64,000 nt of DNA from Myxococcales bacterium (GCA_003170275.1 PNAM01000055.1:1-64000); one strand, 5' to 3'. Positions 8,064 through 20,096 are shown, numbered from the stretch's first letter. Translations and numbers: made by a program. Notes: generated by a model from the sequence alone, not told the origin.

Positions 8064-10562
8064 ATGCGTTTGTGCCTCCTCGTCGCCGTCCTGGCCGTCC
8101 CCGCCGTCGCTCTGGCCCAGATCCCGCGCGGGGAGCAGCCCACGCCGGGCGTCTACAACCCCACCCTCGGCGTGGTCGGTGACGGCGACGCGTCCGCGGT
8201 CGAGAAGAACCCGTCGCTGATGGGCTGGCTCAAGAGCTGGTCGGCGGTGTTCCTGTTCTCGCGCCCGGATCCCGTCGGGCTGGTCGGCGGTGGAGGCGGC
8301 GGCCTGTTCGTCGCCACGCCGCTGCCGTATCTCACCTCGCTGTCGCTCGGCGCGTCGGTGCAGTGGCTTCATCCGCCGGACCTCTTTCCGTTCGGGGACT
8401 CGGAAAAGCTCACCCTCGCGCTCGGCTGGCACCCGGTGGCGCCGATCGCGATCGGCCTCTCCTACTCGCACCTGTGGTCCAACCGCGCGCCGGTGGCGGC
8501 GGGCATCGACACCATGGACCTGTCGCTGACGGCGCGGGCACGCTACGTGGGCGCGGCGCTGGTGGTCCACGATCTGACCGCGCCAACCGTCGGTGGCTTG
8601 CCGCTGCAACGCGTGTGGGAGCCGGAGCTCGCGGTTCGCCCCTTCGGCTCGGACGTGCTCGAGATCGCCGTCGCCGCGCGATTCGGCGAGCGCCGCCAGG
8701 ACTTCGATCCGCGCTTCCGCCTGTGGATCTCGCCCACGCGCGGCTTGTGGCTCAAGACCGACGTCGAGTGGCGCCGCGACGTGGATCTCGACGGGTTTCC
8801 GGAGAACGACATCCGCGTCGCGATGGGCCTGCAGGTCGATCTCGAGCACCTTGGCGCGAGCGCCTACGGCCTGTTCGGCTCCGACGAGGGCGTCACGCGC
8901 GGGCACGGCTTCTCCGTGGCGCTGCGCGTGTCGGGCGAGCGCTACCCGGCGATCTGGTCCGGCCCCGCGCGCCTGGAGAAGATCACGCTCGGCCCGGGCG
9001 TCACCGAACGCAAGCTCGCGGCGCTGCTCTCGCACCTGCGCAGCCTCGAGCGCTCGAGCAGCACCGCCGGCGTGGTGGTGGTGCTCGGCGACCTCGACGG
9101 CGGCTGGGCCACCGCCGAGGAGCTGCGCGCGGCGTTCCTGCGCTTGCGACGCGCCAAGAAGCACGTCTACGTCTACCTCGCCGAGACCACCACGCGCGGC
9201 TACTACGTGGCGTCGGCGGGCGAGCGCATCTACCTCGATCCGGCCGGCGGCATCCGGCTGACCGGCCTGTCCTCGACGGTGATGTTCTACAAAGGCTTCG
9301 GCGATCTGATCGGCGTCAGGGCCGACTTCGTCAAGATCGGCGACTACAAGAGCGCGCCCGAGGCCTACACGCGCACCAGCTCGAGCGAGCCCGCGCACGA
9401 GATGCGCGAGCAGTTGGTTGGCGACACCTACGGCAACGTGGTCGACGGGATCGCCCAGGCGCGGCACGTCCCGCCCGAGCGGGTGCGCGAGTGGATCGAT
9501 CGCGGCCCCTACACCGCCGCCGACGCGCTCACCGCCGGGCTGGTCGACGAGGTACGGCCGGGCGACGAGGTGGAGTTCGCGATCGCGCAGCGCCTTGGCC
9601 GCCACGTGGCCATCAAGGATCCGCCCACCTCGCTCGAGCGCGGGCGCAGCTGGCTCAAGCCGCAGATCGCGGTGGTGTTCATCGAAGGCGACATCACCGA
9701 CGGGAAATCGTACGAGATCCCGATCCTCGACATGAAGTTCGTCGGCATGCAGAGCATCATCCCGGCTCTAGTCAAGGCGCGCGAGGACGACCGCATCAAG
9801 GCGGTCGTCCTGCGCGTCAACAGCCCGGGCGGCTCGGCGCTGGCGTCCGATCTGATCGCGCGCGAGCTCGAGCGCACCAAGGCGGTCAAGCCGGTGATCT
9901 GCTCGATGGGCGACCTGGCCGCGTCGGGCGGCTACTTCGTCTCCGCGCCGTGCGACCGCATCTTCGCCGCGCCGTCGACGCTGACCGGCTCGATCGGCAT
10001 CTTCACCGGCAAGTTCGACGTCACCGGTCTGGCGGCCAAGCTGGGCGTCTCGCTCGAGACCTACGAGCGCGGCAAGCACGCGTCGGAAGAATCGATGTAC
10101 CGCCCCTACACCGACGAGGAGCGCGTGCAGATCATGGCCAAGCTGCGCTACTACTACGGTCGCTTCCTCGAGACGGTGGCGCGCGGGCGCGGGCTCACCG
10201 TCGAGCAGGTCGACGCGGTGGCGCGCGGCCACGTGTGGTCCGGCCGCGCCGCGCAGGCGCACGGGCTGGTCGACGAATTCGGCGGCTTCACCGACGCGCT
10301 GGCCGAGGCCAAGCGGCGCGCGCACCTGAGCGAGAACGAGCCCGTCGAGATCGCCACGTTCCCCGAGGAGCAATCGCTGCTCACCACGGTGCTCGGCTGG
10401 CTGGGCATCGAGCTGCGCGCCGAGGTCGCCGCGTCGCCGGTCGCCGAGGTCCTCAAGCTGACCCCCGGTCTCGTGCAGCTCCTGCGCGCGCTTCCCGGAT
10501 CTTTGTTGCTCGCTCCGTCGGTGCCGCAGGCCCGCCTCGACGGGCACATCCGCATTGACTAA
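8064..10562 (+). CDS. sppA: Signal peptide peptidase SppA-type protease with N-terminal barrel-like domain
   Basis: The start at 8064 gives a clean signal peptide (MRLCLLVAVLAVPAVALAQ). Residues about 60-310 contain alternating short beta-strand-like segments resembling an outer-membrane barrel or autotransporter-like repeat, not part of classical SppA. Two S49 protease domains follow. The catalytic Lys (in GDYKSAPEAYTR) is near residue 429 and the catalytic Ser (in AASGGYF) near 621. The roughly 190-residue spacing matches the 200 of E. coli SppA (Lys209/Ser409). At 832 residues it is about 210 longer than E. coli SppA. It is followed six bases later by the convergent rluA-like gene. Confidence 0.9.
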   Translation: MRLCLLVAVLAVPAVALAQIPRGEQPTPGVYNPTLGVVGDGDASAVEKNPSLMGWLKSWSAVFLFSRPDPVGLVGGGGGGLFVATPLPYLTSLSLGASVQWLHPPDLFPFGDSEKLTLALGWHPVAPIAIGLSYSHLWSNRAPVAAGIDTMDLSLTARARYVGAALVVHDLTAPTVGGLPLQRVWEPELAVRPFGSDVLEIAVAARFGERRQDFDPRFRLWISPTRGLWLKTDVEWRRDVDLDGFPENDIRVAMGLQVDLEHLGASAYGLFGSDEGVTRGHGFSVALRVSGERYPAIWSGPARLEKITLGPGVTERKLAALLSHLRSLERSSSTAGVVVVLGDLDGGWATAEELRAAFLRLRRAKKHVYVYLAETTTRGYYVASAGERIYLDPAGGIRLTGLSSTVMFYKGFGDLIGVRADFVKIGDYKSAPEAYTRTSSSEPAHEMREQLVGDTYGNVVDGIAQARHVPPERVREWIDRGPYTAADALTAGLVDEVRPGDEVEFAIAQRLGRHVAIKDPPTSLERGRSWLKPQIAVVFIEGDITDGKSYEIPILDMKFVGMQSIIPALVKAREDDRIKAVVLRVNSPGGSALASDLIARELERTKAVKPVICSMGDLAASGGYFVSAPCDRIFAAPSTLTGSIGIFTGKFDVTGLAAKLGVSLETYERGKHASEESMYRPYTDEERVQIMAKLRYYYGRFLETVARGRGLTVEQVDAVARGHVWSGRAAQAHGLVDEFGGFTDALAEAKRRAHLSENEPVEIATFPEEQSLLTTVLGWLGIELRAEVAASPVAEVLKLTPGLVQLLRALPGSLLLAPSVPQARLDGHIRID

Positions 10563-10567
10563 AACTG

Positions 10568-11494
10568 TTACGCGAGCTCGTCGAGAAACGAGCGCAGCTC
10601 CGCGGGGAGCGGGCTGAGCACGGTGACGGGCTCGCCCGTGACCGGATGCGGAAACTCGAGACCTGCCGCGTGCAAGGCCTGGCGCGGCAGGTCCAGGCGA
10701 TCCGCCACCGCCTCCCATCCATGATCCTGGTAGTCCGCGAACACCTGCTCATCGGGATACAGCTTGTCGCCGGCGACCGGGTGGCCGATCGAATCCAGGT
10801 GCGCGCGGATCTGGTGCTGCCGCCCGGTCTCGGGAAAACATTCGACCAGGGTGTACCCGTCGTGTCGCTCGAGCGCCCGCCAGCGGGTGCGCGAGGCGAG
10901 CCCGTCCGGACGCACCGCCATCTTCACGCGCACCAACCCGCCGGCCAGCCCGAGCGGCCCGTCGACCACGCCTTCGCCCTCGAGCGCGCCGGTGACGATC
11001 GCGAGGTAACGCTTGTGCACCTTGCGCTTGGCGAACGCGCGCTTGAGCGCCACCGCCGCCTCGCGCGAGCGCGCGATCAAGAGCACGCCCGAGGTCTCCA
11101 GATCGAGCCGGTGCGTGATCTGCAGCGCCTCGTCGGGGAACCGCTCGCGCAGCACCGCGGTCACCGTCGAGAAATGAAACTTCGCGGTCGGATGCATCGC
11201 GATGTGGGCCGGCTTCTCGAGCGCGTAGAACGTCGGATCCTCGCGCAGCACCGGCAGCTCGCGCGGCGACGCCGGCTCGATCGGCGCCGGCCGCCGGAAC
11301 ATGACCGTCTGCCCCGGCACCACCACCGACGACGGCTTGCACGCCCGCCCGTCCACCCAGCACTCGCCGCGGATCACCCGCTGCACGCGCGTGCGCGACA
11401 GGCGCGGGATCTTCTTCACCAGAAAGCGATCGAGCCGCCAGCCTTCACACTCGTTCTCGACGAGGAATTGGTGCTCGATGGTCTCCGATCTCAC
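10568..11494 (-). CDS. RluA-family 23S rRNA/tRNA pseudouridine synthase
   Basis: It converts uridine to pseudouridine in structured RNA. An S4 RNA-binding domain (about residues 10-75, with LDRFLVKK) precedes the catalytic domain. The invariant Asp is in THRLDLETSG near 134, and GRQHQIRAHL near 230 is the family's second signature. I chose GTG 11494 because it overlaps the upstream stop in a GTGA arrangement and leaves a normal N-terminus; longer starts would read through the preceding gene. The length is 308 residues. The RluA subclass cannot be told from sequence alone. Confidence 0.9.
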   Translation of the reverse strand: MRSETIEHQFLVENECEGWRLDRFLVKKIPRLSRTRVQRVIRGECWVDGRACKPSSVVVPGQTVMFRRPAPIEPASPRELPVLREDPTFYALEKPAHIAMHPTAKFHFSTVTAVLRERFPDEALQITHRLDLETSGVLLIARSREAAVALKRAFAKRKVHKRYLAIVTGALEGEGVVDGPLGLAGGLVRVKMAVRPDGLASRTRWRALERHDGYTLVECFPETGRQHQIRAHLDSIGHPVAGDKLYPDEQVFADYQDHGWEAVADRLDLPRQALHAAGLEFPHPVTGEPVTVLSPLPAELRSFLDELA

Positions 11495-12705
11495 CACTGC
11501 GGCTTCCACCCCTGCGCCGACGCCGCCCCGATGGTCTGGCCCATCTGGCTCCCGGCCGGCGCGTTCTTCGACGCGTCGAGCAGGGTCTGAACCTGGTTCT
11601 GCTTGTGCTGATCCCAATACTCGTCGTCGGAGAACGCGTCGGCGGGATACTTGGCGGTCTGATAGTCCTCCATGTAGTCCGGCATGGTCTTCCGATCCGG
11701 ATCCTTGCCCGGGTAGAAGAGATAGCCGCGCAAGTTCGACAGGGTGAACGGCGACGGCGAGCTCTGCTCACGGACCACGCGACCGAACGCCTCGAGCTTC
11801 ACCTCGGTGGTCCCCGGCGCCAGCTGCACCATGCGCGCGAGCATGCTCACCGCCGGCTGCCGCGCGGCGTCGAAGAGATTGGCCGAGATCATGTACGGAC
11901 CCGCCTCAGTGACCTCCACGCCGGCATAGATGTCGAGCGAGCCCTGGTTCATCACCTCGCGAAACTTGCCGGTGAAGCGCGCCGGCGCCGGCCCGCCCGG
12001 CTGGTAGAGCGCGTCCAGCGTCACCTGCGCGATCTTGCCGTTGCCGGGATCGTACTGCACGTCGACGTCGACCCTGCCCGCGTGATTCTCGATCGGCGTG
12101 CCCGTGAGCTGCAGCGTCGCCATCTGCACCAGGTCGCCGCGATCGCTGAACGTGACCGGCACATCGAGCCCGACCGCGGCGCTGTCGACGGACTTGGCGC
12201 GCGCCGTCGCCGAGACGATGCTGACCGGAACCGGCTGATCGTCCTTGAACAGCGCGAGCGTCATCAGCAGCGACTGATCGCCGACGATGCGGAACTTGTC
12301 GCCGGTGAACAGCACCTGCATGTTCGGCTCGACGGTGAGGTCCTTGTGCGTGACCGGGCCCTTGGAGTCGAAGCGCCGGTTCGGCTCGAGCTGGTCGACC
12401 TGAAACTTGGTGAGCGGCATCGAGTCGCGCGGGAACCGGGAGACGATCAGGCTGTCGGCGACCACCATCGGCAGGTTGGCATCCTCGAGCATCCACAAGC
12501 CCACGTGCGAGCGGTCCGCCTTGTGCCCGACCTCGAGCTTGGCGACCTGCGGCGGCGGAACCAGCGCCCACGGCGGCCCCGGCGGCGCCGCCGGCTCGAC
12601 AGGCGGCTCGACGTGCGCCACCTCCGGTGGATGACCGCGCGCGAGCCAGAGGATGAGGAGGAGGAGAAGGAGAAGTCCGAGGATGACAACGATGCGGCGA
12701 CGCAT
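11491..12705 (-). CDS. Membrane-anchored periplasmic protein, function unknown
   Basis: A 404-residue protein with a single N-terminal anchor (MRRRIVVILG followed by a run of leucines), a proline-rich spacer, and a large beta-rich body. A tail rich in charged and Gln residues ends in KPQW. I recognise no family. Four-base overlap (GTGA) with the downstream pseudouridine synthase implies coupled translation. Phrases such as 'GDKFRIVGDQSLLMTLALFKD' and 'VEVTEAGPYMISANLF' suggest Ig-like or sandwich folds. Confidence 0.7.
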   Translation of the reverse strand: MRRRIVVILGLLLLLLLILWLARGHPPEVAHVEPPVEPAAPPGPPWALVPPPQVAKLEVGHKADRSHVGLWMLEDANLPMVVADSLIVSRFPRDSMPLTKFQVDQLEPNRRFDSKGPVTHKDLTVEPNMQVLFTGDKFRIVGDQSLLMTLALFKDDQPVPVSIVSATARAKSVDSAAVGLDVPVTFSDRGDLVQMATLQLTGTPIENHAGRVDVDVQYDPGNGKIAQVTLDALYQPGGPAPARFTGKFREVMNQGSLDIYAGVEVTEAGPYMISANLFDAARQPAVSMLARMVQLAPGTTEVKLEAFGRVVREQSSPSPFTLSNLRGYLFYPGKDPDRKTMPDYMEDYQTAKYPADAFSDDEYWDQHKQNQVQTLLDASKNAPAGSQMGQTIGAASAQGWKPQW

Positions 12706-12726
12706 GAAGCAGCTAGCTTACGCGAG

Positions 12727-13626
12727 CTACTGCGTCGACGCCCACGAATTGCACGCCGTGTATCCGCTCAGGCCCGAGTAGCCGCCGTCCATGCAGACGA
12801 GCCAGCCCTTCTCGTTGTAGTGGTTCAGATTGTCACCCACGTCGCCGGTGCCGGTGACCCAGTACGATAGGTGCGAGCGCCAGTGGCTGCCCGACGCATC
12901 GGTCGAGCGCCAGAAGTACTGGTTGTCGCCGACCGACTGGTACCCGCCCGACGAGTGGTAGGCAACCGCGCCGTCGTTGTGGCTCTGCAGGCAGGTGCCG
13001 CCGGAGATCAGGCCGAACGACAGAAAGTTGATGATCGAGCCGGCGACGCAGGCGACGTTGCTGATGGTCATCTGCTTGTGACCACCGGTCCGATAGATGG
13101 ACGTGCCGGTGTTGTAGCCGTAGTCGTGGGTGTAGCTGCCGCGGGCGTACGACTCGGTCAGGTTGCTGGCGAACGAGCACGCCACCGCGCTCGCAATCGT
13201 GCCGGCCAGGGTGCTGCCGCCGGCCGCGCCCGCCGCCGTACGCACCGAGGTGACGTTCCACGAGGTGGGGCTGTGCGCAAACGTGTAGCCGAGCACGAGG
13301 TCCCCGGCGCTGTAGTTGTAGATGTAGCAGTTGTTCGGAGCGGTGCAGTAGGTGTCGAGAATGCTCTTCAGCTGCGACGACGCGACCGAGAGCGATCCCT
13401 GGGTCTGATCGACGACCGCGTTGACCGACACGGCGGCCCACGCGTTGGCCAGGCCCTTGATGCCGCCGTTCGAGCTGGAGCCCGAGCCGCCGGGCGTCAG
13501 GCCCGAGCTGCCGGTCCAATCCTTCGAGCACATGCCAGCGAGGTGGATGTTGTAGCTGGTGGCACCCGCGGTCATGGGGATCAGGAAACCAACCGCGAGA
13601 ACCATCAAGCCGAGCGTCCGACGCAT
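12727..13626 (-). CDS. Secreted protein with hydrolase-like features, function unknown
   Basis: A 299-residue protein with a signal peptide (MRRTLGLMVL to about residue 22). The mature part is rich in Ser, Gly, Thr, Asn and Tyr, with paired cysteines. YIYNYSAGD near residue 107 looks like an alpha/beta-hydrolase nucleophile elbow, HLAG near 29 could be an oxyanion-hole strand, and LQSHNDGAV and LNHYNE offer acid and His candidates. This is inference; no family is certain. ATG 13626 has GGAGG five bases upstream and is preferred over GTG 13632, which overlaps that site. The promoter lies in an AT-rich region with a large palindrome. Confidence 0.72.
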   Translation of the reverse strand: MRRTLGLMVLAVGFLIPMTAGATSYNIHLAGMCSKDWTGSSGLTPGGSGSSSNGGIKGLANAWAAVSVNAVVDQTQGSLSVASSQLKSILDTYCTAPNNCYIYNYSAGDLVLGYTFAHSPTSWNVTSVRTAAGAAGGSTLAGTIASAVACSFASNLTESYARGSYTHDYGYNTGTSIYRTGGHKQMTISNVACVAGSIINFLSFGLISGGTCLQSHNDGAVAYHSSGGYQSVGDNQYFWRSTDASGSHWRSHLSYWVTGTGDVGDNLNHYNEKGWLVCMDGGYSGLSGYTACNSWASTQ

Positions 13627-13685
13627 GGGCACCTCCGTGATGCGGAGGTCGCATTGCGAGGTTTATGCCGTCAGGTAACGTACTG

Positions 13686-13713
13686 ATTATTCGGCAGCGC
13701 GTCCGTTTGTCAC
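13686..13713 (-). promoter_or_regulatory. Promoter of the secreted-protein gene
   Basis: On the minus strand GTGACA (13713-13708, 5/6) and AATAAT (13691-13686, 5/6) are separated by 16 bases, a good housekeeping-type promoter. The predicted start near 13679 leaves a leader of about 53 bases that includes a GGAGG. A 22-bp palindrome begins one base upstream of the -35. Confidence 0.6.
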
Positions 13714-13714
13714 A

Positions 13715-13736
13715 GTTCAAAGTTTAAACTTTGAAC
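13715..13736. promoter_or_regulatory. 22-bp perfect palindrome, probable regulator-binding site
   Basis: The half-site GTTCAAAGTTT meets its exact reverse complement with no spacer. A further TTTGAAC copy is at 13743-13749. The centre lies about 46 bases before the predicted start of the secreted-protein gene, a position usual for transcription activators touching the -35. No T-run follows, so it does not look like an intrinsic terminator for the sigma-54 regulator gene that ends at 13808. Confidence 0.6.
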
Positions 13737-13807
13737 ACAAGGTTTGAACTGACGAACATAATTTCAACAGGTTAGGTCCTACAGCGTGGCCGGTTCGACC
13801 ACATCCA

Positions 13808-16777
<2,970 letters not shown>

Positions 16778-16803
16778 AAACGGCAACGGATGTCCCCACG
16801 TCC

Positions 16804-16832
16804 TTGACTCCGAGCCCTTTCCGCGCGAAATT
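16804..16832 (+). promoter_or_regulatory. Possible promoter of the FHA sigma-54 activator
   Basis: TTGACT (16804-16809) and GAAATT (16827-16832) are separated by exactly 17 bases. The ATG is at 16843, with GAGGGG between, so the leader would be very short. Confidence 0.45.
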
Positions 16833-16842
16833 GAGGGGTCGA

Positions 16843-18342
16843 ATGACCCCACCCGATCCCGCGGATCGCGCGTCGTCTCCCGGTCCGGCCGGCGGTAAGA
16901 AGTTTCCGGACTACGTGCCGCCGACCAAGGTGCACTACGACGGCGCCAAGCCGCCCACCGTGCACCTGCGGCGCTGCAAGCTGGTCACGCAAGTGGCCGG
17001 CCGCGCGCGCGAACACGTGTTCGACAAGTCGACCATCACAGTGGGCGCGATGGAGGACAACGATCTGATCGTGTCCGACGACACCGTCTCCCGCTATCAT
17101 TGTAGGATCGTGCAGGAGGAGACCGCGTACCTCCTCGTCGATCTGGGCTCGACCAACGGCACCTTCATCAACCGCGTGCGCATCAAGGAGGCGTACCTCA
17201 AGCCGGGCTGCACCATCGGCCTGGGCAACACCGAGGTGAAGTTCCACGCCGCCGACGAGAAGGTCGAGATCGTCCCCAGCCGCAAGGAAAAGCTGGGCGC
17301 GATGATCGGCCGCCACCTCAAGATGCGCGAGCTGTACGCGGTGCTGGAGAAGATCGCGCCGACCTCGACGACGGTGGTGATCGAAGGCGAGACCGGCACC
17401 GGCAAGGAGGTGGTGGCGCAGACCATCCACCAGCTCTCGCCGCGCGCCACCGGGCCGATCATGGTGTTCGACTGCGGCGCGGTGCCGGACAACTTGATCG
17501 AGTCGGAGCTGTTCGGCCACGAGAAGGGCTCGTTCACCGGCGCGATCATGACGCGCCAGGGCCTGTTCGAGATGGCGCACGGCGGGACGCTGTTCCTCGA
17601 CGAGCTCGGCGAGCTGCCGCTCGATCTGCAGCCCAAGCTGCTGCGCGCGCTCGAGCAGCGTGAGATCCGCCGCGTCGGGTCGAACAAGCCGATCAAGGTG
17701 GACGTGCGGATCATCGCGGCGACCAACCGCAACCTCGAGGAAGAGGTGCGCGCGGGGCGCTTCCGGCAGGATCTGTTCTACCGGTTGAGCGTGGTGCGCG
17801 TGTTCCTGCCGCCGCTGCGCGATCGCATCGAGGACATTCCGCTGCTGATCAAGCACTTCCTCGCCGACGCCGCCTACAACAAGAAGCCCGACGGCAGCCA
17901 GAAGATCACGCAGGTCTCGCGCGCGGCGATGGACCTGTTGCAGGCGTACAAGTGGCCGGGCAACGTGCGCGAGCTGGTCAACACCGTCGAGCGCGCCGCG
18001 TCGTTCGGCGAGCACGACATCATCGAGCCGCGCGATCTGCCCGAGACCGTGCGCGGCGAAGAGGCCGCACCGCGCTCGCCCAGCGCGGCGGCGGCGCTGG
18101 CCGGCTCGATGCCGATGCAGTCGATGCCCGACTCGGATTCGACGTTCAAGGACGCCAAGGAGAAGTGGGTCTCCTCGTTCGAGCGCGACTACATCGTCAC
18201 GCTGCTCAAGAAGAACAAGGGCAACATCTCGCACGCCGCGCGCGAGGCCGACATCGACCGCAAGTACTTCCGCAAACTCATGCGCAAGTACGGCATCGAG
18301 GGCGGCGGCGGCGACGACGACGAATCCGAGACCATTCCGTAG
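16843..18342 (+). CDS. FHA-domain sigma-54-dependent transcriptional activator
   Basis: A 499-residue enhancer-binding protein of the type expanded in myxobacteria. Its FHA domain (about residues 45-135, with SRYHC and GSTNGTFIN) should read phosphothreonine from Ser/Thr kinases. The AAA+ core follows with Walker A GETGTGKE, sigma-54 loop GSFTGA and Walker B GGTLFLDE. A Fis-type helix-turn-helix is at the C-terminus (ISHAAREADIDRKYFRK), and an acidic tail ends the protein. ATG 16843 is chosen because it is preceded by GAGGGG. It is divergent from the GAF/PAS sigma-54 activator. Confidence 0.93.
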   Translation: MTPPDPADRASSPGPAGGKKFPDYVPPTKVHYDGAKPPTVHLRRCKLVTQVAGRAREHVFDKSTITVGAMEDNDLIVSDDTVSRYHCRIVQEETAYLLVDLGSTNGTFINRVRIKEAYLKPGCTIGLGNTEVKFHAADEKVEIVPSRKEKLGAMIGRHLKMRELYAVLEKIAPTSTTVVIEGETGTGKEVVAQTIHQLSPRATGPIMVFDCGAVPDNLIESELFGHEKGSFTGAIMTRQGLFEMAHGGTLFLDELGELPLDLQPKLLRALEQREIRRVGSNKPIKVDVRIIAATNRNLEEEVRAGRFRQDLFYRLSVVRVFLPPLRDRIEDIPLLIKHFLADAAYNKKPDGSQKITQVSRAAMDLLQAYKWPGNVRELVNTVERAASFGEHDIIEPRDLPETVRGEEAAPRSPSAAAALAGSMPMQSMPDSDSTFKDAKEKWVSSFERDYIVTLLKKNKGNISHAAREADIDRKYFRKLMRKYGIEGGGGDDDESETIP

Positions 18343-18344
18343 TT

Positions 18345-19280
18345 TTGCCCAAAGCAACAATAGACCCGGAGCCTGCCCAGCCGGAGACGTCCGTTCACCT
18401 CGCGCTGATCGCGGTGCAGGTGATGTTCGCGTCGCTGTCTATAGCCGGCAAGCTGGCGCTGCGCGAGCTCAAGCCGTTCGCGATGATCGCGTTCCGCGCG
18501 CCGGCGGCGGCGCTGATCCTGCTGCTGCTGTTCGTCGTGCGGCCGGAGCGGATCGCGCGGCGCGATCTGCCGGCGCTGGCGGCGTATGCGTTCTTCGGCA
18601 TCACGGCGAACCAGCTGTTCTTCATCGCCGGACTGCAGCGATCGACGGCGACCAACGCGGTGGTGATCGGGTCGATCATTCCGGTGTTCACCGTCGGGGT
18701 GGCGGTGCTGCTCAAGCGCGAGGCGGCGACCGCGGCGAAGCTGTTCGGGCTGCTGGTGGCGTTCGCGGGGGCGATGGCGATCGTCGGGATGGAGCGTTTC
18801 GAGGCCGGGAGAACGGTGGGGAACCTGTTGTTCGTGGCGAACTCGATGTCGTTTGCGGTGTATCTGGTGATCAGCCGGACGCTGCTGGCGAAGTATCGGA
18901 CGCTGACGGTGATCACGTGGACGCTGGTGTTCGGGGCGATTGGGGTGTTGCCCTTCGGGGCGCGCGATTTCGTGACGGCGGCGCCCGGGTTGTCCGCGCG
19001 GACGTGGGGGGCGCTGGCGTACATCGTGGTGTTTCCGACGGTGGGAACGTATTTTCTGAATTCGTATGCGCTGAAGCGCGCGCCGTCGTCGCTGGTGGCG
19101 ATCTACATCTATGTGCAGCCGGTGATTGGGGCGGTGATGGCGATGTTCGTGCTGGGGGAGCGGCCCTCGGCGTCGGTCGCGGTCGGCGGCGGGTTGATTG
19201 CGACGGGGATTTTCCTGGTGAATCGGGATGCGCGGCGGGCGGCTTTGGAAGTGCGGGCACGGGGCTACAGATTGTCGTGA
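18345..19280 (+). CDS. EamA/DMT-superfamily transporter
   Basis: An integral inner-membrane protein of 311 residues with ten predicted hydrophobic helices arranged as two EamA repeats, typical of drug/metabolite exporters. The substrate cannot be told. TTG 18345 is the only start that leaves the first helix whole; it lies two bases after the FHA-activator stop, implying cotranscription. The last 11 codons lie inside the left arm of a long inverted repeat, so the C-terminal end (EVRARGYRLS) may have been supplied or altered by that element. Confidence 0.85.
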   Translation: MPKATIDPEPAQPETSVHLALIAVQVMFASLSIAGKLALRELKPFAMIAFRAPAAALILLLLFVVRPERIARRDLPALAAYAFFGITANQLFFIAGLQRSTATNAVVIGSIIPVFTVGVAVLLKREAATAAKLFGLLVAFAGAMAIVGMERFEAGRTVGNLLFVANSMSFAVYLVISRTLLAKYRTLTVITWTLVFGAIGVLPFGARDFVTAAPGLSARTWGALAYIVVFPTVGTYFLNSYALKRAPSSLVAIYIYVQPVIGAVMAMFVLGERPSASVAVGGGLIATGIFLVNRDARRAALEVRARGYRLS

Positions 19281-19422
19281 GGGGGCGCGGGGCGGGAGGT
19301 GGCGGTTGGTGCGGACGGTTGAACGCGGGTGGGGTTGGTGCGGAGCGGGGGGGTGTCGGTAATGTGCTGCACCTGGCTGGTTCAGGTTTACCGGCGCGGG
19401 GCGGTTGTGAAGGCAGTGGGCG
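19247..19422 (+). repeat. Left arm of long inverted repeat flanking the RAYT gene
   Basis: This stretch is, base for base, nearly the reverse complement of 20097-20274. By eye, the inner 73 bases (about 19350-19422) differ at one position, while the outer 100 are more diverged and contain small indels. The outer end covers the last codons of the EamA gene. The arms may extend about ten further bases outward with weaker similarity. Confidence 0.92.
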
Positions 19423-19457
19423 CCCGGCGTGTTTCGAGCGGTTTTGTTTGTTTGGTA

Positions 19458-19485
19458 TTGACATCGCAGTAATTAGTGCTAAATT
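19458..19485 (+). promoter_or_regulatory. Promoter of the RAYT transposase
   Basis: A perfect TTGACA (19458-19463), a 16-base spacer and TAAATT (19480-19485) preceded by TGC. The ATG follows six bases later, so the mRNA is probably leaderless. The block is markedly AT-richer than its surroundings. Confidence 0.65.
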
Positions 19486-19491
19486 ATCCTG

Positions 19492-20094
19492 ATGACGCAG
19501 CTTCGACTTGGATTGAAGGCGCGGCGGCGGAAGAAGGAGCTGCGGGGGCGGCCGCCCAATGTGCCGGGGAAGCCGGGCGTGTCGCATTTGCGGCGGGAGG
19601 TGCTCGAGCGGCGGTTTCCCGTGTTGGTGACGATGCGGGTGAAGGAGCATGTCTGGAACTTGCGGTCACAGCGGTGTTTCCGGCCGCTGCAGACAGCGTT
19701 TCGGAAGGGGCGCGACCGCTTTGGATTCCAGCTCAGCGAGTTTTCGGTGCAGGGCAATCACCTGCACTTCATCGTTGAGGCGGAGGACGAGAAATCACTC
19801 GCGCGCGGGGTTCAGGGCCTCACCATCCGAATGGCGAAAGCACTAAACCGGGTGATGGGTCGTCGCGGCAAGGTGTTCACCGACCGCTATCACGCGCGCA
19901 TTCTGCGCAGTCCTACTCAGGCCGGGTACGCACTCCGTTACGTGCTCACCAACTACCAAAAACACATGACCAAGCTCGGCCAGCTGCTCCCCGCCGGCTT
20001 CCTCGATCCCTATTCTTCCGCCACTCGCTTCCCCGATCTCACCCAACCGCCCCGCACCTGGCTGCTCCAAACGGCAGCGCCAGCTCCAAGCTAA
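19492..20094 (+). CDS. REP-associated tyrosine (Y1/HUH) transposase, RAYT family
   Basis: A 200-residue single-strand DNA transposase related to TnpA of IS200/IS605. The HUH metal site is NHLHF near residue 85, and the nucleophile tyrosine lies in RYVLTNYQKH near 155, the RAYT form of the motif. RAYTs mobilise short palindromic REP sequences and are often domesticated. Here the gene sits exactly between two long inverted arms (19247-19422 and 20097-20274) and has its own strong promoter. ATG 19492 begins at the predicted transcript start. The N-terminal region is very basic. Confidence 0.9.
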   Translation: MTQLRLGLKARRRKKELRGRPPNVPGKPGVSHLRREVLERRFPVLVTMRVKEHVWNLRSQRCFRPLQTAFRKGRDRFGFQLSEFSVQGNHLHFIVEAEDEKSLARGVQGLTIRMAKALNRVMGRRGKVFTDRYHARILRSPTQAGYALRYVLTNYQKHMTKLGQLLPAGFLDPYSSATRFPDLTQPPRTWLLQTAAPAPS

Positions 20095-20096
20095 AA

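Noticed and set aside
13715-13736. Intrinsic terminator for the sigma-54 activator
   Set aside because: The palindrome has no loop and no following T-run, and it abuts a promoter in the opposite gene's control region.
19281-19491. Structural RNA gene in the inverted-repeat arm
   Set aside because: The sequence is explained by the repeat pair; no tRNA-like or known RNA motif is seen.
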